Shown one piece after another: positions 1 through 9,004 of a stretch of DNA of 64,000 nt. Origin of the DNA: Methylobacterium sp. Leaf112. GTDB taxonomy: Bacteria > Pseudomonadota > Alphaproteobacteria > Rhizobiales > Beijerinckiaceae. The notes under the pieces were generated by a model, which saw only the letters and a list, made by a program, of their open reading frames with translations, searched no databases and had not been told where the DNA came from. The stretch covers positions 62,856-126,855 of the forward strand of contig NZ_LMNG01000023.1 of NCBI RefSeq assembly GCF_001423295.1, in the 5' to 3' direction. Both the position numbers and the translations under genes were made by a program. How positions within the stretch are numbered: position 1 is the stretch's first letter; every line of letters begins with the position of its first letter.

Positions 1-573
1 CGCGTCGGTGCATTGTGCAGCACTCTGGCCGAAGCCCTGCCGGCAGTCGGCTTTCCAATCACCAGCGTCACGTCGGATGCCTGGTGGCCGCAGCACCTCG
101 GACGGCCCGCGACTTCGGGCTCCCAAAACGGTCTGCGCTATGCTTATTTTCCGCATGCCCAACGCCTCGCCATCGCGATGGATGGGAATGTCATTCTCTA
201 TGGAACGGCAGGGCAGCACATCACCGGGGTTTCGCAGCAGCAGGGTGGCACTGGCGGCCTACGGTTCTCCGGTCCTGACGGGGCCATTCCTCTCGAATCC
301 CTGCGTCGGATCGACGACGATCGTGGCGAATCGTTTGTTTCCTCATCGACCTCCACCGAACCCGACACGCTCGTCCAGCGAGATACCACCCTTCAGCCCA
401 AGCCGTTCACGCCTGAACCCATTCATCGGGTGGAAGCGGGCCCGGCGCGCGCGCAATCCCCGGCCGACGAGGTTCTGACGACCCTGGAACGACTGGCCGA
501 ACTCCAACGCAAGGGAGTGCTGACGGAAGCGGAATTCTCGTCCAAGAAAGCAGAGCTGCTGGCGCGCCTCTGA
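1..573 (+). CDS. SHOCT-domain protein, 5' end cut off by the window
   Basis: The reading frame is open from the first base, with no stop upstream, so the gene very likely starts before the window; an internal TTG at 13 is only the first start-like codon seen. At least 190 residues remain. The last 30 or so read LERLAELQRKGVLTEAEF and end KKAELLARL, which is the short C-terminal SHOCT domain found at the end of many unrelated bacterial proteins. The middle is low in complexity and rich in Pro, Thr and Ser. The upstream part has no domain I recognise, though its mix of Trp, Tyr and Gly suggests a small beta-rich fold. SHOCT domains are linked to oligomerisation, and the role of this protein is unknown. 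The stop codon lies 9 bases before the ATG of the radical SAM gene, so the two are probably cotranscribed. Confidence 0.75.
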   Translation, partial: RVGALCSTLAEALPAVGFPITSVTSDAWWPQHLGRPATSGSQNGLRYAYFPHAQRLAIAMDGNVILYGTAGQHITGVSQQQGGTGGLRFSGPDGAIPLESLRRIDDDRGESFVSSSTSTEPDTLVQRDTTLQPKPFTPEPIHRVEAGPARAQSPADEVLTTLERLAELQRKGVLTEAEFSSKKAELLARL

Positions 574-582
574 TGGGTGTCG

Positions 583-1728
583 ATGTCCTGCGCCGACGTG
601 TCCACAGCCAGCAGGTTGCATGCGGGTCGCCACCGGCTCGCCGAGTCCCATTTCTCCTCGATGGGACTCTCGCGCGACTTCATCGATGTTCGGACGATCT
701 ATCACGAGGCGGCAGTCACGACGTTTCCGCGCGGCCGTGAGATCTTGGATCGCTTCCCCGACGCACAGCGCATCCAGGTACCGTCACATTGGAACATCCC
801 GGACCTCCACGGCAACGCCGGCTCGGTTGACGATTGGGTGCGGATCAAGCGCTCGACGCTTGTCCTGGGGGTGAAGAAGGGGCTGGCCATGCGTCCGAAT
901 GGGCGCAGTGCTCACTTCATTGCCCCTTCGACGTCGAACGGCTGCGCTATGGCGTGCGCCTATTGTTATGTGCCGCGCCGTAAGGGATTCGCCAATCCGA
1001 TCTCACTGTTCGTCAACGTCGAGGCGGTTTGTGCCGCGATCCGTCGGCATGCCGAGCGTCAGGGGCCCTTGTCCGCGCCGGACAGCGTCGACGCCGCCCT
1101 CTGGGTCTACGATCTCGGCGAGAACGGCGATCTTTCGGTCGATGCCGCGATCAGCGACACCGTGCGCGACCTCATCGGCCTGTTCCGCGCATTGCCCAAC
1201 GCAAAGGCGTCCTTCGCAACCAAGGCGGTAAACCGCGACCTTCTCGCCTACGATCCGCAGGGAAAGACCCGCATTCGGTTCTCGCTGATGCCCGAGCGCA
1301 TCGCCCGTGTCGTCGACGTCCGCACGAGCCCGATTCAAGAGCGGATCGCCGCCATCGACGACTTCGTGGCCGCCGGTTACGAAGTCCATTTGAATTTCTC
1401 GCCGGTCATCCTTTACGAAGGCTGGGAAGCGGACTGGGCTGAGCTCTTCACAGCGATCGATGATGGGATCGGGCGCGCAGCGCGGGCGCAGGTGAAAGCC
1501 GAGATCATCATGCTGACCCACAATGCCGATCTGCATGCGGTCAATCTGGGTTGGCATCCCAAGGCCGAGGATCTCCTCTGGCGCCCCGACATTCAGGAAG
1601 CCAAGATCTCCCAAGGTGGGGGTACCAATCTGCGCTACCGCACAGGCTGGAAAGGCCGGTGGCTCGCCCGTTTCACCGCACTCCTCAGCGAACGGATGCC
1701 CTACTGCACCGTCCGCTACGCATTCTGA
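583..1728 (+). CDS. spore photoproduct lyase-like radical SAM protein
   Basis: A 381-residue protein of the radical S-adenosylmethionine superfamily. The cluster-binding CxxxCxxC motif reads CAMACAYC at about residues 121-128, preceded by the STSNGC context typical of the spore photoproduct lyase (SplB) branch. The N-terminal stretch before it (FPRGREILDRF) also matches that family. True SplB repairs the thymine dimer formed in UV-treated spores of Firmicutes. This organism should not sporulate, so the substrate here is open: direct repair of a DNA photolesion is an inference from the family only. ATG 583 was chosen; an in-frame GTG at 577 and an ATG at 661 are alternatives. It sits between a SHOCT-domain gene and a nucleoside deaminase, all on the same strand with short gaps. 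Confidence 0.85.
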   Translation: MSCADVSTASRLHAGRHRLAESHFSSMGLSRDFIDVRTIYHEAAVTTFPRGREILDRFPDAQRIQVPSHWNIPDLHGNAGSVDDWVRIKRSTLVLGVKKGLAMRPNGRSAHFIAPSTSNGCAMACAYCYVPRRKGFANPISLFVNVEAVCAAIRRHAERQGPLSAPDSVDAALWVYDLGENGDLSVDAAISDTVRDLIGLFRALPNAKASFATKAVNRDLLAYDPQGKTRIRFSLMPERIARVVDVRTSPIQERIAAIDDFVAAGYEVHLNFSPVILYEGWEADWAELFTAIDDGIGRAARAQVKAEIIMLTHNADLHAVNLGWHPKAEDLLWRPDIQEAKISQGGGTNLRYRTGWKGRWLARFTALLSERMPYCTVRYAF

Positions 1729-1767
1729 CCATCCGTTTTGAAGCCCGGCCCTGGAGAGCCTTCAGCC

Positions 1768-2232
1768 ATGACCCATGAAGCCCATCTTCTCGACGCCGTC
1801 ACGCTGGCCCACAGCAATGTGCTCGCCGAAGGCCGTCCGTATGGGGCCGTGATCGTGCGGGACGGGGCTGTCCTCGTACGTGCCGTCAATCGCACGGCCG
1901 AGACGCGGGATCCGACTGATCATGCCGAGATGGTTGCGATCCGGGAGGCGAGCCGCATTCTGGGATCGGCAAAGCTCGACGATTGTGTCGTCTATGCCAG
2001 CGGACGTCCCTGTCCGATGTGCCATGCCGCCATGCGACTCGCAGGCATCCGCGAAGCCTACTTCGCCTATACAGCGGAGGAGGCCGAAACCTACGGCCTC
2101 ATCAGTGCGGGCATCTACGCCGAACTCTGTCGCCCCTTGGCTGACCAACCGATGCAGGTGACGCATCACCCGGTACCCGCCGAAGATCATCCGTACGCGG
2201 CATGGCGTGAACGCCAAAAGACCAAAGATTAA
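1768..2232 (+). CDS. nucleoside/nucleobase deaminase of the CDA fold
   Basis: A 154-residue zinc-dependent deaminase. The catalytic HAE triad (His52, Glu54) and the second zinc motif PCPMC (Cys82, Cys85) are intact and define the cytidine-deaminase-like superfamily. The PCPMC form and the overall length resemble guanine deaminases and TadA-like proteins more than CMP deaminases. The C-terminal half has an AEEAETYGLISAG stretch unlike TadA, so a free-base or nucleoside substrate is more likely than tRNA. The ATG at 1768 has a GGAGAG ribosome-binding site about 9 bases upstream, while the open frame runs back to 1738 without one. It starts 39 bases after the photolyase-like gene and probably shares its transcript. 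Substrate specificity cannot be read from the sequence. Confidence 0.85.
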   Translation: MTHEAHLLDAVTLAHSNVLAEGRPYGAVIVRDGAVLVRAVNRTAETRDPTDHAEMVAIREASRILGSAKLDDCVVYASGRPCPMCHAAMRLAGIREAYFAYTAEEAETYGLISAGIYAELCRPLADQPMQVTHHPVPAEDHPYAAWRERQKTKD

Positions 2233-2271
2233 GTCATTGGCTTTGTAAGTTGCCGGCGCTAGCCTGGGGCC

Positions 2272-2379
2272 ATGACAGAGAACGATCTTCGCGAATCGCG
2301 CGCTGCGCTGATCCTGTTGGCTGTGACGGTTACCGCAGTGCTGATCTTCGGTGCAGTGACGATACTGATGCAGCTCTGA
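2272..2379 (+). CDS. 35-residue single-pass membrane peptide
   Basis: A short open frame beginning MTENDLRESRAALILLAV and ending in ILMQL then TGA. A polar, charged N-terminus of about ten residues is followed by a continuous hydrophobic helix of about 24 residues, the layout of a one-helix membrane peptide. The only possible ribosome-binding site is a weak GGGGC just upstream. It lies 39 bases after the deaminase stop and faces the NDUFS4-like gene. The base pattern (third positions mostly G/C) fits a translated frame, but a frame this short can occur by chance. The function is unknown. Confidence 0.45.
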   Translation: MTENDLRESRAALILLAVTVTAVLIFGAVTILMQL

Positions 2380-2400
2380 CCGGAATAGACTCGGCTGCGC

Positions 2401-2712
2401 TCAATGCGTCCAAGGCGCCGTACGATTGAACTTGAAGTTATCGGAGTAGGACAGCCCCTTCCGAGCGATCGGTTTTTGAGGCTCCTCGACCCGGTAGGAT
2501 AAGCCGGTACGCGCGGCATAGGCGATGGCCTCGTCGCGCGTCTCGAACTCCAGGCGGACCTGCTGGAGCATATCCGAGGAGCTCGTCCATCCCATCAGCG
2601 GGTCGGTCTCACGCGGTGCGCTTTGGTCGAATTCGAGGACCCAAACCTTCGTGCGGGCGAGTCCTGACTGCGACGCGTCCTTCGCAGGTTGATAGATCCG
2701 GGCGCTCGACAT
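2401..2712 (-). CDS. NDUFS4-like complex I accessory subunit (ETC complex I subunit family)
   Basis: A 103-residue protein of the ETC_C1_NDUFA4/NDUFS4 family, the alphaproteobacterial counterpart of the mitochondrial 18 kDa complex I subunit. Diagnostic features are an N-terminal ARIYQPAKDASQSG, the central WVLEFD, a DPLMGWTSSSD core and the C-terminal KGLSYSDNFKFNR. The length is normal for bacterial members. It is expected to bind the NADH dehydrogenase module of respiratory complex I at the inner face of the cytoplasmic membrane. The main nuo genes are not in this window, which is common because this subunit is usually encoded alone. It sits directly next to tRNA-Pro. Confidence 0.93.
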   Translation of the reverse strand: MSSARIYQPAKDASQSGLARTKVWVLEFDQSAPRETDPLMGWTSSSDMLQQVRLEFETRDEAIAYAARTGLSYRVEEPQKPIARKGLSYSDNFKFNRTAPWTH

Positions 2713-2751
2713 CGGACGATTCCCAACGGTCTCGGGTTACCAGTCGAAAAA

Positions 2752-2828
<77 letters not shown>

Positions 2829-2890
2829 ACGCGTTCTCGACGCCCTTGGCTCTTAGGAGCTTTGCGTGTTCCCGGCAAGGATGGAAGCGG

Positions 2891-3124
2891 TCAGGCGAGA
2901 ATATCGAGGACACGCTTCTCCATATCGAGCGAGGAGCGGAGCATCACGGTGTTCAGGGAAACGTCCGTCTTGGCCGCGAGAAGCTGCATCGCCGTGGTCG
3001 ATAGATCGACCTGTGCCGCCGCAGGCAGGCTCGTGCCGATCGTGGCGATCCCCTCCGCGGCTTGGGCGAACCGTTGGGTGGCCGCCGCTATGCCGCCGCG
3101 GCTGATCGACACCGCACTGATCAT
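2891..3124 (-). CDS. small flagellar rod/hook-like protein
   Basis: A 77-residue protein with the terminal heptad signature of axial flagellar proteins. It begins MISAVSISRGGIAAATQRF, as rod and hook proteins begin with a short helix, and ends with a helix reading DMEKRVLDILA, close to the C-terminal consensus of FlgB/FlgC/FlgE-type proteins. The whole central domain of a real rod or hook protein is missing, so only the two coiled-coil ends are present. A GAGGAG ribosome-binding site lies about 9 bases before the ATG. No flagellar gene is nearby. Such mini-proteins are often labelled flagellar by similarity alone, and their role is not known to me. Confidence 0.75.
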   Translation of the reverse strand: MISAVSISRGGIAAATQRFAQAAEGIATIGTSLPAAAQVDLSTTAMQLLAAKTDVSLNTVMLRSSLDMEKRVLDILA

Positions 3125-3587
3125 GTGCCGCTCCTCGCTTTTCCTGGACGCCCCCCATCAGGCTGCGGCCTCTGGCCAACAACCTGCGGCGGTTGGAGAA
3201 CTCATTCGTCTCGGACAGAAAGGTGCACGGACCTCGTTAAGCGAAGCGATCCGGGACGCATCGGATTCTAATGATTCGGTGGAAAAAAACGTCTCACATC
3301 GACTGGGCAGCGGGTTAGATGATCGACCAGCAAGTCCGGTCCTTCGAGCCGCATAGGGAAAGTTGGACCATTCCGAAATCGAACTCCGGAGCAAAGCCGG
3401 ACGTCACAGGCACGATCTATGCCCCTTTCGATGGTGACGACGATACTGATCGATTCACGATCGAAACGGACGGTTCTTCCCGTTGACTGTCGTGTTGACT
3501 GAATGTCCAACGGTCCCGAGTGCGTACGCAACGGGAGCGCGCACCGGCCGCAACGATACGGCGGCGCGAGCCCCATTGCGGACCGCG
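3125..3587. other. 463-base gap without a supported gene
   Basis: The stretch between msrA and the flagellar-like gene holds several short open frames in different directions, none with a ribosome-binding site, a recognisable motif or consistent codon use. Base composition is lower in GC around 3260-3300 and 3440-3490 than in the flanking genes, which fits promoter DNA. It may carry the promoter of the flagellar-like gene. I see no repeat or RNA structure here that I would defend. Confidence 0.5.
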
Positions 3588-4097
3588 TCAGGCAGCGTCG
3601 GCCCGGCGCGGCAGCGTCCAGTTCGGCCGTATGAAGTGACAGGTGTAGCCGTTCGGAATGCGCTCCAGGTAGTCCTGGTGCTCTGGTTCGGCCTCCCAGA
3701 ATGGCCCGACGGGCGAGACTTCAGTCACCACCTTGCCGGGCCATAGCCCGGATGCATTGACATCGGCGATGGTGTCTTCGGCCACTGCCTTTTGCGCCTC
3801 GCTCTCGTAGAAGATCGCCGATCGGTAACCCGGTCCCCGATCGTTTCCCTGCCGATCGACGGTGGTCGGATCATGAATCTGGAAGAAAAACTCCAGAAGC
3901 TTGCGATAGCCGATCACCTCAGGGTCGAACAGGATCTCGATCGCTTCGGCATGACGGCCGTGATTGCGATAGGTTGCGTTCGGCACCTCACCGCCGGAAT
4001 AACCGACTCGCGTCGCGATGACGCCCGACTGTTTACGGATGAGGTCCTGCATCCCCCAGAAACAACCTCCTGCCAGCACAGCGCGCTCGGTGGTCAT
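3588..4097 (-). CDS. msrA: peptide methionine (S)-S-oxide reductase
   Basis: A 169-residue MsrA that reduces the S-form of methionine sulfoxide in oxidised proteins. The catalytic motif GCFWG is at residues 11-15 with nucleophilic Cys12, and the family blocks [16 protein letters not shown] (usual form GHAE) and [18 protein letters not shown] follow in order. The usual C-terminal resolving cysteines are not obvious: one Cys remains near the C-terminus (YTCHF), so recycling may use that residue or thioredoxin directly. It acts in the cytoplasm because no signal peptide is seen. The start ATG is preceded by an AAGGA site that directly abuts a strong hairpin at 4111-4147. The chemotaxis receptor gene lies upstream on the same strand. 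Confidence 0.96.
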   Translation of the reverse strand: MTTERAVLAGGCFWGMQDLIRKQSGVIATRVGYSGGEVPNATYRNHGRHAEAIEILFDPEVIGYRKLLEFFFQIHDPTTVDRQGNDRGPGYRSAIFYESEAQKAVAEDTIADVNASGLWPGKVVTEVSPVGPFWEAEPEHQDYLERIPNGYTCHFIRPNWTLPRRADAA

Positions 4098-4110
4098 GCA
4101 TGGGTTCCTT

Positions 4111-4147
4111 CCATCTGGGCGGCAGGCTGCCGCCGCTACTCAGATGG
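4111..4147 (-). promoter_or_regulatory. two-tier hairpin in the msrA leader
   Basis: Read on the minus strand, CCATCTG pairs with CAGATGG and, inside it, GGCGGCA pairs with TGCCGCC around a 3-base loop. The outer and inner stems are separated by a 6-base one-sided bulge. The structure ends immediately before AAGGA, the likely msrA ribosome-binding site, and 13 bases before the start codon. It has no T-run, so it is a poor intrinsic terminator for the upstream receptor gene. A role in translation control or RNA stability is an inference. Confidence 0.55.
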
Positions 4148-4223
4148 TGAATCGCGTGGTCGTTTCCAGCACCCTAGGCACCGACCGTGGCATCGCGGCA
4201 AGAACGGAGGCGCTCTGAACCGC

Positions 4224-5912
4224 TCAGGCGGCGCGGACCCTGGCGAGGAACCGCTCGACCTCGGCACTGAGATGGCCGGACTGACGCGACAGGTCGGAGG
4301 CCGACGCAAGAACCCGAGTGGCGGCCGTACCGGTCTCCTCGGCGGCCGACGCGACGGCGGCGATGTTCACCGTCACCTCGCCCGTACCCGCAGCCGCCTG
4401 GGAGACGTTTCGGACGATCTCCTGGGTTGCTTCACCCTGTTGTCCCACGGCCGCCGCAAGTGAGATCGCGACGGTGCTGATCTCGCCGATTCGACCGCGG
4501 ATCCCGGCGATGGCGGTCACGCTGTCTCCCGTCGCCCCCTGGATGCGGGCGATCTGGCTGCCGATCTCCTCGGTTGCGCGTGCGGTTTGACTCGCGAGCT
4601 CCTTGACCTCCGCCGCGACCACCGCGAATCCGCGTCCGGCCTCGCCAGCTCGCGCCGCCTCGATGGTTGCGTTCAGGGCAAGAAGGTTGGTCTGCGACGC
4701 GATATCGGCGATGAGTTTGACCACGTCGCCGATCCGGGCGGTGGCGCCACTGAGATCTTGCACCAGGGCGGCGGTTGCACCAGCCTCGCGCACGGCGACC
4801 TCCGCCAGGTGGGCCGAGCCCTGGACCTGCCGTCCGATCTCTTGGACCGTCGAACCGAGTTCTTCCGCCGCGGCCGCCACGGTCTGAACGTTGATGGCAG
4901 CCTCTTCGGCCGCCGCTGCGACGGAGACGGACCGAGTGCCCGCCTGAGTCGCCGTCGCGGTCATTGTCTGAGCCGTCGCCTGGAGCTCGGCTGCAGCGCT
5001 TCCCACCGAACCGACGATTCCACCGACCGCCCGTTCGAACGAATCGGCCATGTCACGCATGCCTTGCCGGCGCTGGGCCTCGGCTCCGGCACGCGCCAAA
5101 GTGGTCTCCTCCTCCAGATGCTTCATGCGGATGAGACCGTCCTTGAAGACCTGAACGGCGTCGGCGATGCGGCCGATCTCGGTGCCATTGCCCTGGTTCG
5201 GGATCACGGCGGTGAGATCGCCTTCCGCGAGCGCGGTCATCGGCCGGACGACGGCACCGATCCCGCCGGAAATGCCTCGAATGATGAAAACTGCGAGCAA
5301 GATCGACAGGACGAGCCCGCCTCCGACCACGGTCAGCACGATGGTTTCAGTTCGCTCGAACGCCTGCTCGCTCGCGAGGCGTGATTGTGCGGCGAGGCTG
5401 CTGTTCAAAGCGGCCAACTCGTTGGATGTGTCGATCGACGAGCGTTGGAGTTCGGAGGCTTTGCCCTGGAGACGCTCGAAAGCATCCTCGTTCAAGCCTC
5501 TGCGTGACAGCGCCAGGATCTCCGTGACCTCAACCTGATAGGCAGCCCAATTGGCTTTGATCCGGTCGTACAAGGCTCGCTCTTCGGGCGAACTGATGAG
5601 AGCCGCGTACTCTCCGACCACCTTCGCCACATGAGCCCCACGCTCATCAAGCTCGGTGTCGGCCCGCTTCTTGGAATCCGGGTCGAGGAGCGCGCTGTGG
5701 CGATAGACACTGATAGCGTAACGCGCCATCCAGGATGTAATTTCGCCAGCCTTCGCCACGCTCGGCAAAGAATCCGACTGAACCTGCACGAGATAATCAT
5801 TGATGGTACGCGTGGCCTGCAGCGCCACCACCCCGATACCGGTCATGAGAACGATTACGATCGCGAAAGCACCGATCAGACGAGTCCGGATCGACAATCT
5901 GAATTGTGTCAT
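4224..5912 (-). CDS. methyl-accepting chemotaxis protein
   Basis: A 562-residue transmembrane chemoreceptor. A first membrane helix lies at about residues 11-33, followed by a periplasmic four-helix-bundle domain of about 150 residues, a second membrane helix at about 188-212, a HAMP linker, and a long cytoplasmic signalling domain. The highly conserved hairpin tip is intact ([17 protein letters not shown], then GFAVVA and VKELA), so it should control a CheA kinase through CheW. There is no C-terminal pentapeptide for CheR/CheB tethering: the protein ends [11 protein letters not shown]. The ligand is unknown because the periplasmic part is not of a type I can link to a compound. No che genes lie nearby, so this is an orphan receptor. 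Confidence 0.95.
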   Translation of the reverse strand: MTQFRLSIRTRLIGAFAIVIVLMTGIGVVALQATRTINDYLVQVQSDSLPSVAKAGEITSWMARYAISVYRHSALLDPDSKKRADTELDERGAHVAKVVGEYAALISSPEERALYDRIKANWAAYQVEVTEILALSRRGLNEDAFERLQGKASELQRSSIDTSNELAALNSSLAAQSRLASEQAFERTETIVLTVVGGGLVLSILLAVFIIRGISGGIGAVVRPMTALAEGDLTAVIPNQGNGTEIGRIADAVQVFKDGLIRMKHLEEETTLARAGAEAQRRQGMRDMADSFERAVGGIVGSVGSAAAELQATAQTMTATATQAGTRSVSVAAAAEEAAINVQTVAAAAEELGSTVQEIGRQVQGSAHLAEVAVREAGATAALVQDLSGATARIGDVVKLIADIASQTNLLALNATIEAARAGEAGRGFAVVAAEVKELASQTARATEEIGSQIARIQGATGDSVTAIAGIRGRIGEISTVAISLAAAVGQQGEATQEIVRNVSQAAAGTGEVTVNIAAVASAAEETGTAATRVLASASDLSRQSGHLSAEVERFLARVRAA

Positions 5913-6194
5913 CGATATTACCCGATCGAGTTCGGAAAGAGCATCGATCTGGTATAACCATGAGAAATGAAGATTTTCTGAAATCGATCGCGACTTTGAC
6001 TGCCATTAAATCGCAGGCCGCATCTTTAATTTGAATAAACCCAGCATTTGAATGCAAGATACTTCCAGGCTGGCTAGGCAAGCCGCGTGCTTTGTGCGTC
6101 GCGCACTCGGCCTCGCTCGGATATCCGTGCAATGTGTCGGGTCGGCGGACCTTTCGGATCAGCCGAGGAACAACCCGGCCGGAGCCGAGAGTTC

Positions 6195-6908
6195 TCAGGC
6201 TTCTTCCGCGTCGTCCGATCGCCGCCCACCACGATAGCCCGAGGCGAGAACGTAGAGTTCGCTCGAATCGGCACGGCTGGCATTCGGCTTGACATGCCGC
6301 ACACTGGCGAAATCGCGCTTCAGATCAGCGAGAAGGCTGCCTTCGGTACCGCCTTGGAAAACCTTCGCAAGGTAAGACCCACCGGGGGCGAGAATCTCAC
6401 GGGCGAACTCGGCGGCCGTCTCGGCCAGACCGATGATGCGCAGGTGGTCGGTCTGCTTGTGACCGGTGGTATTGGCAGCCATGTCAGACAGGATCAGGTC
6501 TGCCGGCCCGCCAAGCAGGCCGGTGAGCAGTTGTGGTGCCGCAGGGTCGAGAAAGTCGAGGGTGATGAACTCGACACCGGCCATGGGCTCGATTTCGAGG
6601 AGATCGATCCCGACGATGCGACCGGTGTCGCCGACGATCTTAGCCGCCACTTGCGACCAGCCGCCGGGGGCGGCGCCCAGATCGACGATACGCTGGCCGG
6701 GCTTCAGGAGTTTGAAGCGCTCGTCGATCTCGATGAGCTTGAAGGCGGCCCGCGAGCGATAGCCCTCGCGTTTCGCACGGGCGACATAGGGATCGTTCAG
6801 CTGGCGCTCCAGCCAACGTTTCTGCGAAGCCGTACGACCGCGCCCGGTCTTCACCCGTTGCTTGAGTTCGCCGCGCAACCCTGCACCGGCACCACGCCTG
6901 TCACTCAC
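6195..6908 (-). CDS. rlmE: 23S rRNA (uridine(2552)-2'-O)-methyltransferase
   Basis: A 237-residue FtsJ/RrmJ-type methyltransferase that modifies U2552 in the A-loop of 23S rRNA. The S-adenosylmethionine site reads [14 protein letters not shown], and the K-D-K-E catalytic residues lie in the expected blocks ([40 protein letters not shown]). It has a basic N-terminal tail of about 30 residues rich in Arg and Gly, common in alphaproteobacterial forms. The start is taken as the GTG that overlaps the stop of ppx by four bases (GTGA), which indicates translational coupling; the open frame extends a few codons further up but inside ppx. Confidence 0.95.
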   Translation of the reverse strand: MSDRRGAGAGLRGELKQRVKTGRGRTASQKRWLERQLNDPYVARAKREGYRSRAAFKLIEIDERFKLLKPGQRIVDLGAAPGGWSQVAAKIVGDTGRIVGIDLLEIEPMAGVEFITLDFLDPAAPQLLTGLLGGPADLILSDMAANTTGHKQTDHLRIIGLAETAAEFAREILAPGGSYLAKVFQGGTEGSLLADLKRDFASVRHVKPNASRADSSELYVLASGYRGGRRSDDAEEA

Positions 6909-8014
6909 CGGTAACCCCCACGGCGCCACACGCCGTCCTCACGCATCATGTTCATCAGGAGCCCCTCGCGAAGGCCGCGATCGGCGATCCGCAGGCGATC
7001 GGATGGGAACGCCCGCCGGATTGCTTCCAAGATCGCACACCCCGCCAGCACCAAGTCGGCCCGGTCACGCCCGATGCAAGGATTGTCCGCCCGCTGGTCG
7101 AGACGCGTGTCGAGGAGGTCGTCGATGGCGCCCCCGACCTCGCCGTCGCTCATCCACAGGCCATCGACGCGGCGACGCTCGTAACGGGCGAGGCGCAGAT
7201 GCATGGCCGCGAGCGTCGTCACCGTTCCCGACGTGCCGAGCAGGTGGAAGTGCCGGGCATTGGCGGCGGGCGCCGCACGGATCGCGAAGCGGGCGAGCAT
7301 GTCGGCCACTTCTTCCACCATGCCTTCGAAGGTCAGGCGCGTCACGTCGGCGCCGCCGTGACGCTCCGCGAGAGTGACCACGCCCACCGGCAGGGAGTCC
7401 CAGGCGCGGATGCGCAGGGTCGGGTCGGTGGACGGGTTCGTGGCCGCGCCGTCGAGCCATGCGATCTCCGTGGAGCCGCCGCCGATATCGAAGATCACCA
7501 CCGATTCGGCATAGGGGTCGGCCAAAGCCGCGCAGCCCGTGACCGCGAGGTAAGCCTCTGTCTGACGATCGACGATCTCGAGATCGAGACCGACCTCGTC
7601 GCGTACACGCTCGACGAAAGCCGCGCCGTTCACTGCGAGCCGGCAGGCTTCCGTGGCGATGATCTTGGCGCGTACGACACCGCGCGCCTGCATCTTCGCA
7701 CGGCAAACACGAAGGGCATCAATGGTACGCTCGATGGCGGGCTCACTCAGGCGGTCGGCATTTCCGAGGCCTTCGCCGAGGCGTACGATGCGCGAGAACG
7801 CATCGATGACTCGAAACCCGTGGGATGCGGGCTCGGCGATAAGGAGACGGCAATTGTTGGTGCCGAGATCGAGGGCGGCGTAAGCGTTCCGCCGCGGCGG
7901 CCGGTGGGCGGTGGCCTGCGTTCCGGATCGTTGCATTTCCCCCGGCGCGACCGTGGGGGTGATCGGGCCGGCCATGGAGCGGGCCGGGATGGTCGCGGCA
8001 CTCTCTTCCCGCAT
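6905..8014 (-). CDS. ppx: Ppx/GppA family exopolyphosphatase
   Basis: About 369 residues, cytoplasmic, in the sugar-kinase/actin fold of exopolyphosphatases and guanosine pentaphosphatases. Both phosphate-binding motifs are clear: [13 protein letters not shown] near the N-terminus and [10 protein letters not shown] in the middle. It lacks the C-terminal HD-like domains of long Ppx proteins, so it is the short GppA-like form often paired with rlmE in alphaproteobacteria. It may hydrolyse polyphosphate, pppGpp or both, and the sequence cannot separate these. The frame is open to a TTG at 8098; the ATG at 8014 was chosen because a GGAAGGA lies about 14 bases upstream, but ATG 7975 is also possible. 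Confidence 0.92.
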   Translation of the reverse strand: MREESAATIPARSMAGPITPTVAPGEMQRSGTQATAHRPPRRNAYAALDLGTNNCRLLIAEPASHGFRVIDAFSRIVRLGEGLGNADRLSEPAIERTIDALRVCRAKMQARGVVRAKIIATEACRLAVNGAAFVERVRDEVGLDLEIVDRQTEAYLAVTGCAALADPYAESVVIFDIGGGSTEIAWLDGAATNPSTDPTLRIRAWDSLPVGVVTLAERHGGADVTRLTFEGMVEEVADMLARFAIRAAPAANARHFHLLGTSGTVTTLAAMHLRLARYERRRVDGLWMSDGEVGGAIDDLLDTRLDQRADNPCIGRDRADLVLAGCAILEAIRRAFPSDRLRIADRGLREGLLMNMMREDGVWRRGGYR

Positions 8015-8161
8015 CGGCTGTGCCGAAGTCCTTCCGCGTGATCCCAGGCGGAGAGCCGGATCATCATTCAAGATCCACGCTACAGGTGTCGCGGGCAAAC
8101 TGCAAAGCCCTGGATTCGTTGCGCGGATCGCCCTTGGCGCGGCGCTTCTGCGTCGGTCAGG

Positions 8162-8629
8162 CTACGCCTTGCCGGCGGCGGCGAGCCGCGGCACTGGCCG
8201 CAGCAGGCTCTTGACCTGGGAGAATGGGCGCGGCCGGTGGATCACCTCGTCGAGGCGCGACCAAAGGGTCTTCGGCGAGAAGGGCTTGGCGATGATCTCG
8301 TTGACCCCGAGCGAGATCGCACGGTCGACCACGTTGCGGCGCGGCTGAGCGAGCATCAGAATGATCGGGACCGTCGGAGAAGGCGATGTGGTCGGTGTGC
8401 GGGCGAGACGAATGAACTCTTCACCCGAGAGAATCGCCAGATCCCAATCGATGATGGTGATGTCCGGCTTGCTCTCTGCCAGCACCCCGAGCGCCTCGGC
8501 CCCGTCGGGAGCCTCGAGGACGCGCTTGATGCCGACGCGCATGAGCATGTCCCGCACAATACGGCGGATGTACAAGCTTTCGTCCACGACCAGGGCGGAC
8601 AGGTCCGGAAACGTTGGTGTGGCGATCAT
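8162..8629 (-). CDS. single-domain response regulator
   Basis: A 155-residue CheY-like receiver with no output domain. The acidic pair reads DE in ALVVDES, the phosphoacceptor is Asp61 in IIDWDLAILSG, and the conserved lysine lies in IIAKPFSP. The usual Thr/Ser switch residue is not present: the strand reads ILMLAQ. About 25 extra residues follow the receiver fold and are rich in Arg and Pro. No histidine kinase is adjacent, so its partner is unknown. It could act in a phosphorelay, in chemotaxis or in stress signalling. It is divergent from the cold-shock gene. Confidence 0.92.
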   Translation of the reverse strand: MIATPTFPDLSALVVDESLYIRRIVRDMLMRVGIKRVLEAPDGAEALGVLAESKPDITIIDWDLAILSGEEFIRLARTPTTSPSPTVPIILMLAQPRRNVVDRAISLGVNEIIAKPFSPKTLWSRLDEVIHRPRPFSQVKSLLRPVPRLAAAGKA

Positions 8630-9004
8630 GCGGCAGCATTCGGCTCCGGTCCGCTCACTCGGATCGGCCTGGCATCACCATTAACCCACGAGCCTTTTCG
8701 CTTTCCTAACGTCGGACCCAAATCCGCCCGCGTTCGACGTACAAGGGCGATCGGAACCAAACCTTCCCACAGTCTTCCTGCACCCACCCCGATCCGCTAC
8801 GCATTTTGCCGCACAAAATTAAGGGAACCGTCGCTCGGGCGCCCAAATGGACCTTGCGAGAGTGGCGCGTTTCAGTCAGGACTAAGGCGTTATTCTTGGT
8901 CACCGCTGCCGGGGGTAATGATAGTGCGGAGCGTGGGCTGTCTGGGATGGCGCGCACGCGGTATTCACAAATGATGGTCGGCGGACGGTTTTTGCGAGCT
9001 TTCT
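8630..9004. promoter_or_regulatory. 375-base intergenic leader before the cold-shock gene
   Basis: The gap separates the divergent response regulator and the cold-shock protein gene, so it must carry both promoters. It is lower in GC than its flanks, most clearly around 8670-8820. Bacterial csp genes often have long, structured 5' leaders, and 8820-9004 may be such a leader, but I cannot fold it reliably by eye. Open frames inside it have no ribosome-binding site or motif and are not reported. Confidence 0.4.

Noticed and set aside
8706..8957. An 83-residue minus-strand frame in the cold-shock leader
   Set aside because: No ribosome-binding site and no recognisable motif; the region has to carry promoters.
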